Shown piece by piece: positions 61,535-64,000 of a stretch of 64,000 nucleotides of DNA. Position 1 is the stretch's first letter, and the number at the start of each line of letters is the position of its first letter. The DNA is taken from positions 99,515 through 163,514 of the forward strand of contig NZ_JAAOEN010000005.1 of the NCBI RefSeq assembly GCF_011320225.1. Reading direction: 5' to 3'. This stretch comes from Phytoactinopolyspora limicola. Lineage in GTDB: Bacteria; Actinomycetota; Actinomycetes; Jiangellales; Jiangellaceae. A program made the position numbers and the translations under genes. The notes below the pieces were generated by a model that did no database searches, was not told where the DNA came from, and saw only the letters and a list, made by a program, of their open reading frames with translations.

Positions 61535-62383
61535 TCAGGGGTACGGCCACGGGTTGGCGACACAGCCTTCGAGCGACTTGGTCTGCTGCACCATCACCGG
61601 AGCCGGGCGGCCGTCGGCCGGGCAGCTCACGTGGCCGTGGCCAAGGGCATGCCCGACCTCGTGGTTGATCAGGTACTCGCGATAGCTCAGGATGTCGTCA
61701 CCATAGGTCTGCGACGCGAGTCCCCAGCGTTTGGCGTTGATGACCGCCCGCTCACCGTTCCAGCAAGACACCTCTCCGCGGGTGAGTAGCGGGTAACACT
61801 GCTGATCGGTGAGATCTGGACTGGACAGCGACACCCGGAACTCCACCGGTCCGTCATCGACGCGCTCGAAAGCCACGCCGTCGCGCCCCCAGCCGCGCTC
61901 GTCGTTGAGGATCGTATGGACGTCGGCGGCGAACTCCTCAGCGTCGAACGGCAGGCCGTCCTCGACCTCGACCAGGTAACGCACGACGTCGCCGTCGCCG
62001 TCCGGCGGGGCGGCCTCGCCAGATACGACGTCGTACGATCCCCCCGCCGAGTCGGGCGGGTCGACCGGGACCGGCTGAGTGCGACCGTCGACACTGGGCC
62101 CGACGATCGTCGCGTCGGCGGTCGGCTCGGGGAGCTGAAGGGGGCTGCGGCCATCACCCCGCGACGGGGTGGAATCGCGTGACGGGTCGGCATTCGGGGA
62201 ACCGGTCCGCGCCGGACCGTCGAGCAAGGTGAGCGGGGCGTCTGAGCCGGAGGGTGGGCTGAAACTGGCGGCGAGGACGGCCGCGGCGCCGAGCGTCAGG
62301 GCCGCCGCGACAGCCGCCACGGGCCAGGTGGTGCCGCGTGCTTCCGCGCCGGGCCGGTATCGGCCTGCTCGTCGTTTGCTCAT
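61535..62383 (-). CDS. DUF3152 protein with zincin-like motif
   Basis: This 282-residue protein has a membrane anchor near residues 20-40, a proline/serine/aspartate-rich linker to about 130 and a carboxy-terminal DUF3152 domain. The domain contains HEVGHALGHGH (241-251), the extended HExxHxxGxxH zinc site of metzincin proteases, and four cysteines that may form disulfides outside the cell. It is probably an extracellular metalloprotease. No methionine turn was clearly assigned. Confidence 0.88.
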   Translation of the reverse strand: MSKRRAGRYRPGAEARGTTWPVAAVAAALTLGAAAVLAASFSPPSGSDAPLTLLDGPARTGSPNADPSRDSTPSRGDGRSPLQLPEPTADATIVGPSVDGRTQPVPVDPPDSAGGSYDVVSGEAAPPDGDGDVVRYLVEVEDGLPFDAEEFAADVHTILNDERGWGRDGVAFERVDDGPVEFRVSLSSPDLTDQQCYPLLTRGEVSCWNGERAVINAKRWGLASQTYGDDILSYREYLINHEVGHALGHGHVSCPADGRPAPVMVQQTKSLEGCVANPWPYP

Positions 62384-62569
62384 GAGTACTGCCAGGTTAA
62401 CGCGCCGAGCGCAGGGTGGCCGGGCCGGCGGGGGGTGTCCACGGCATCGACGTCGCCGGCGCGACCGGCGGGTGGATCCGCGGCGCGGATCCTGGTCCGG
62501 TTTGGGCAGCGGGCGTTGTGGAGTCCGGGGGTGGACTTCCAGGTGAACGGATCATGTACGCTCCTTGGC

Positions 62570-63529
62570 ATGCCGCGCCAGCTTGAGCATCATGCTGACT
62601 CCGAGTTGCCAGGTCAGGGCGGACACCTCGAGGCGGCATCAGACACCGAAGCGGCGGCTGGTCAGCCAACCGGAACCGGTGATCAGACGATGGATCTCAC
62701 CACGCCGCCATCCGGGCTCGGCGGGCCCACGGCCACGCCGGAGCCTGCGCCATGGCCTTGGTTGCTGCGGCTGCGCCCCGGGTTGCTGCTCGTGGCCGTC
62801 GCTGCCTTCGTCCTGACGGCCTGGCTGGTGTTCCTCGCCGTCGACATCATCGACGTGGGTGGCATCAGCGACCGGATCCCGATGCCGATGTGGACGTACC
62901 TGTTCAACGACCACGTCGTCGAGGTCACCCAGTGGATCATGCTGGCGGTTGTGGTAGCGCTCAGTGGCTACCTGGGCGGTCGGCTGGCTGGAACGGTGCA
63001 CCGGGGTGCGTCGTCGTTCTTCTTCATCCTCGCCATCGGGCTCGGGTTGATGCTGGTGGAGGAGGCCGGCGACATCCGGCATGGCATCAGTGGCGCCGTC
63101 CGATTACATTTCGGCGCTGATGTACTCGGCCTCCCATACCAGATGGTGTCCGACGTGCCGTATTTCGCCGCGCTGGCCGTGCTGCCGCTGTACGCGGTGA
63201 TCCGCTACGGCCGGCACGCGTGGGCGTCGGTGTCGGCCCGCCCTTACCTGGTCGCCGCGGTCGGGCTGTACGGCCTAGCCGCGATCAGCTCCGGCCTGCG
63301 CCATCTGGGCAGCCTGTACGTGAACCTCGGATCGGTGATCGACCGGGCGTTCTTTGGCGGACGGTTCCCTCCGGCGCCAGGCATGACCCAGGATCGTGCG
63401 CACTACTTCGTCGTCGACGGCCCCATCGAGGAGAGCGTCGAACTGTTCGCCGTGACGTGCATGCTGGCCATGGTGCTCGCCTTCGTCGCCGACCTCAGGG
63501 CCGGTCGGCTCGCCACCCAGTTGCGCTGA
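62570..63529 (+). CDS. multi-pass membrane protein of unknown function
   Basis: This protein of about 319 residues has a hydrophilic start of roughly 60 residues and then six or more helices, with acidic pairs inside membrane stretches (GLMLVEEAGDIRHG, DGPIEESVELFAVTCM). These buried glutamates and histidines suggest an ion or metal role, but I recognise no family. ATG 62570 was chosen; ATG 62690 would remove the hydrophilic start. It is divergent from the DUF3152 gene. Confidence 0.7.
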   Translation: MPRQLEHHADSELPGQGGHLEAASDTEAAAGQPTGTGDQTMDLTTPPSGLGGPTATPEPAPWPWLLRLRPGLLLVAVAAFVLTAWLVFLAVDIIDVGGISDRIPMPMWTYLFNDHVVEVTQWIMLAVVVALSGYLGGRLAGTVHRGASSFFFILAIGLGLMLVEEAGDIRHGISGAVRLHFGADVLGLPYQMVSDVPYFAALAVLPLYAVIRYGRHAWASVSARPYLVAAVGLYGLAAISSGLRHLGSLYVNLGSVIDRAFFGGRFPPAPGMTQDRAHYFVVDGPIEESVELFAVTCMLAMVLAFVADLRAGRLATQLR

Positions 63530-63664
63530 TGACCACGGAGTGATCGGGGTACTTCGACGCATGTGACGTCCGAAATCACCGGCGATCACGGCAGCCGGAC
63601 GTGACACTGGTATCGGAAACATCGTGAGCGCGCGCCACCAGGGGCGAGAGCGAGGAGACATGCC

Positions 63665-64000
63665 ATGACCGAACAAGCAGACGTCATCGTCGTAGGTATG
63701 GGGGTAGGCGGCGAGATGGTGGCCGGTTCGCTGGCCGACGCCGGGCTCGACGTCATCGGCGTCGAAGGGAACCTCGTCGGTGGCGAGTGCCCGTACTGGG
63801 GCTGTATCCCGAGCAAGATGGCGATCCGGGCGGCCGATCTGCTCGCCGAGGCACGCCGGGTCGACGGCATGGCCGGGCACGCCCAGGTGGACTCGTCATG
63901 GAAACCGGTGGCCGAACGGATCCGCGAAGAAGCCACCACCAACTGGGACGACCAGATCGCGGCGGATCGCTTCACCGACAAGGGTGGACGGCTCGTACGC
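63665..64000 (+). CDS. pyridine nucleotide-disulfide oxidoreductase (3' end cut by window)
   Basis: The first 112 codons of a flavoprotein of the lipoamide dehydrogenase/mercuric reductase group are present. The FAD motif is VIVVGMGVGGEMVAGSLADAG and the redox-active disulfide is CPYWGC in GGECPYWGCIPSK. GAGGAGA precedes the ATG by about 5 bases. The frame remains open at the window end. The substrate cannot be told from this part. Confidence 0.9.
   Translation, partial: MTEQADVIVVGMGVGGEMVAGSLADAGLDVIGVEGNLVGGECPYWGCIPSKMAIRAADLLAEARRVDGMAGHAQVDSSWKPVAERIREEATTNWDDQIAADRFTDKGGRLVR

Overview
The window is high-GC chromosomal DNA of an actinomycete. The evidence is dense GC-rich coding with many GTG starts, a BldC homologue next to a valine/leucine-type dehydrogenase and a DUF3073 protein, an F420-type LLM flavoprotein, a mycothiol-type maleylpyruvate isomerase-like protein, a class E sortase, and an actinomycete integrative and conjugative element (AICE). 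The order purF-purM-DUF3073-dehydrogenase-bldC is the one known from Streptomyces and relatives. I cannot name the genus from sequence alone.

Bases 1-28500 are mostly core genome. They hold hpt-ftsH-folE, purB, an amino-acid ABC importer (ATPase, permease, lipoprotein), purC, purSQL, an MFS/ArsR pair, a VapBC-type toxin-antitoxin module, an Rv2578c-type radical SAM gene under a LexA-like box, a 69-residue LPXTG peptide precursor, two secreted or cytosolic peptidases, a DEAD-box helicase with a structured leader, purFM, DUF3073, the dehydrogenase and bldC. Most de novo purine biosynthesis genes are therefore present in several separate clusters.

Bases 28500-41600 form an accessory block: recD2, an ascorbate-type PTS with a ROK repressor and a transketolase, a SoxR/DHA2 efflux pair, a VOC protein and a WYL regulator. 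The block is bounded by two roughly 445-bp structured repeats (28568-29012 and 41133-41575). Each contains twelve copies of a TGCA(C/T)CTGATC-type motif in the same order and orientation. Each can fold into an outer stem plus four hairpin arms, and base changes between the copies are compensated. I recognise no known element with this architecture, and it is the strongest candidate for something undescribed.

Bases 41650-51199 are a complete 9.5-kb AICE integrated in a tRNA-Phe gene. It has a 47-bp direct repeat at its ends, paired integrase arm-type sites, int, xis, a HUH replication initiator, an FtsK-type transfer protein, a Pra-like activator, a KorSA-like GntR regulator, a HAD phosphatase, an Abi/HEPN-like protein and a three-gene overlapping regulatory operon.

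Bases 51200-64000 hold copper handling (CsoR, CopZ, CopC, a CopD-CtaG fusion), a flavin monooxygenase with its TetR repressor and twin operator, an alpha/beta hydrolase-OsmC fusion, a class E sortase, a phosphotriesterase with a ligand-poor paralogue, a DUF3152 protease-like protein, a membrane protein and the start of a disulfide oxidoreductase. The TetR operator core recurs in front of the phosphotriesterase pair, which suggests a small shared regulon.
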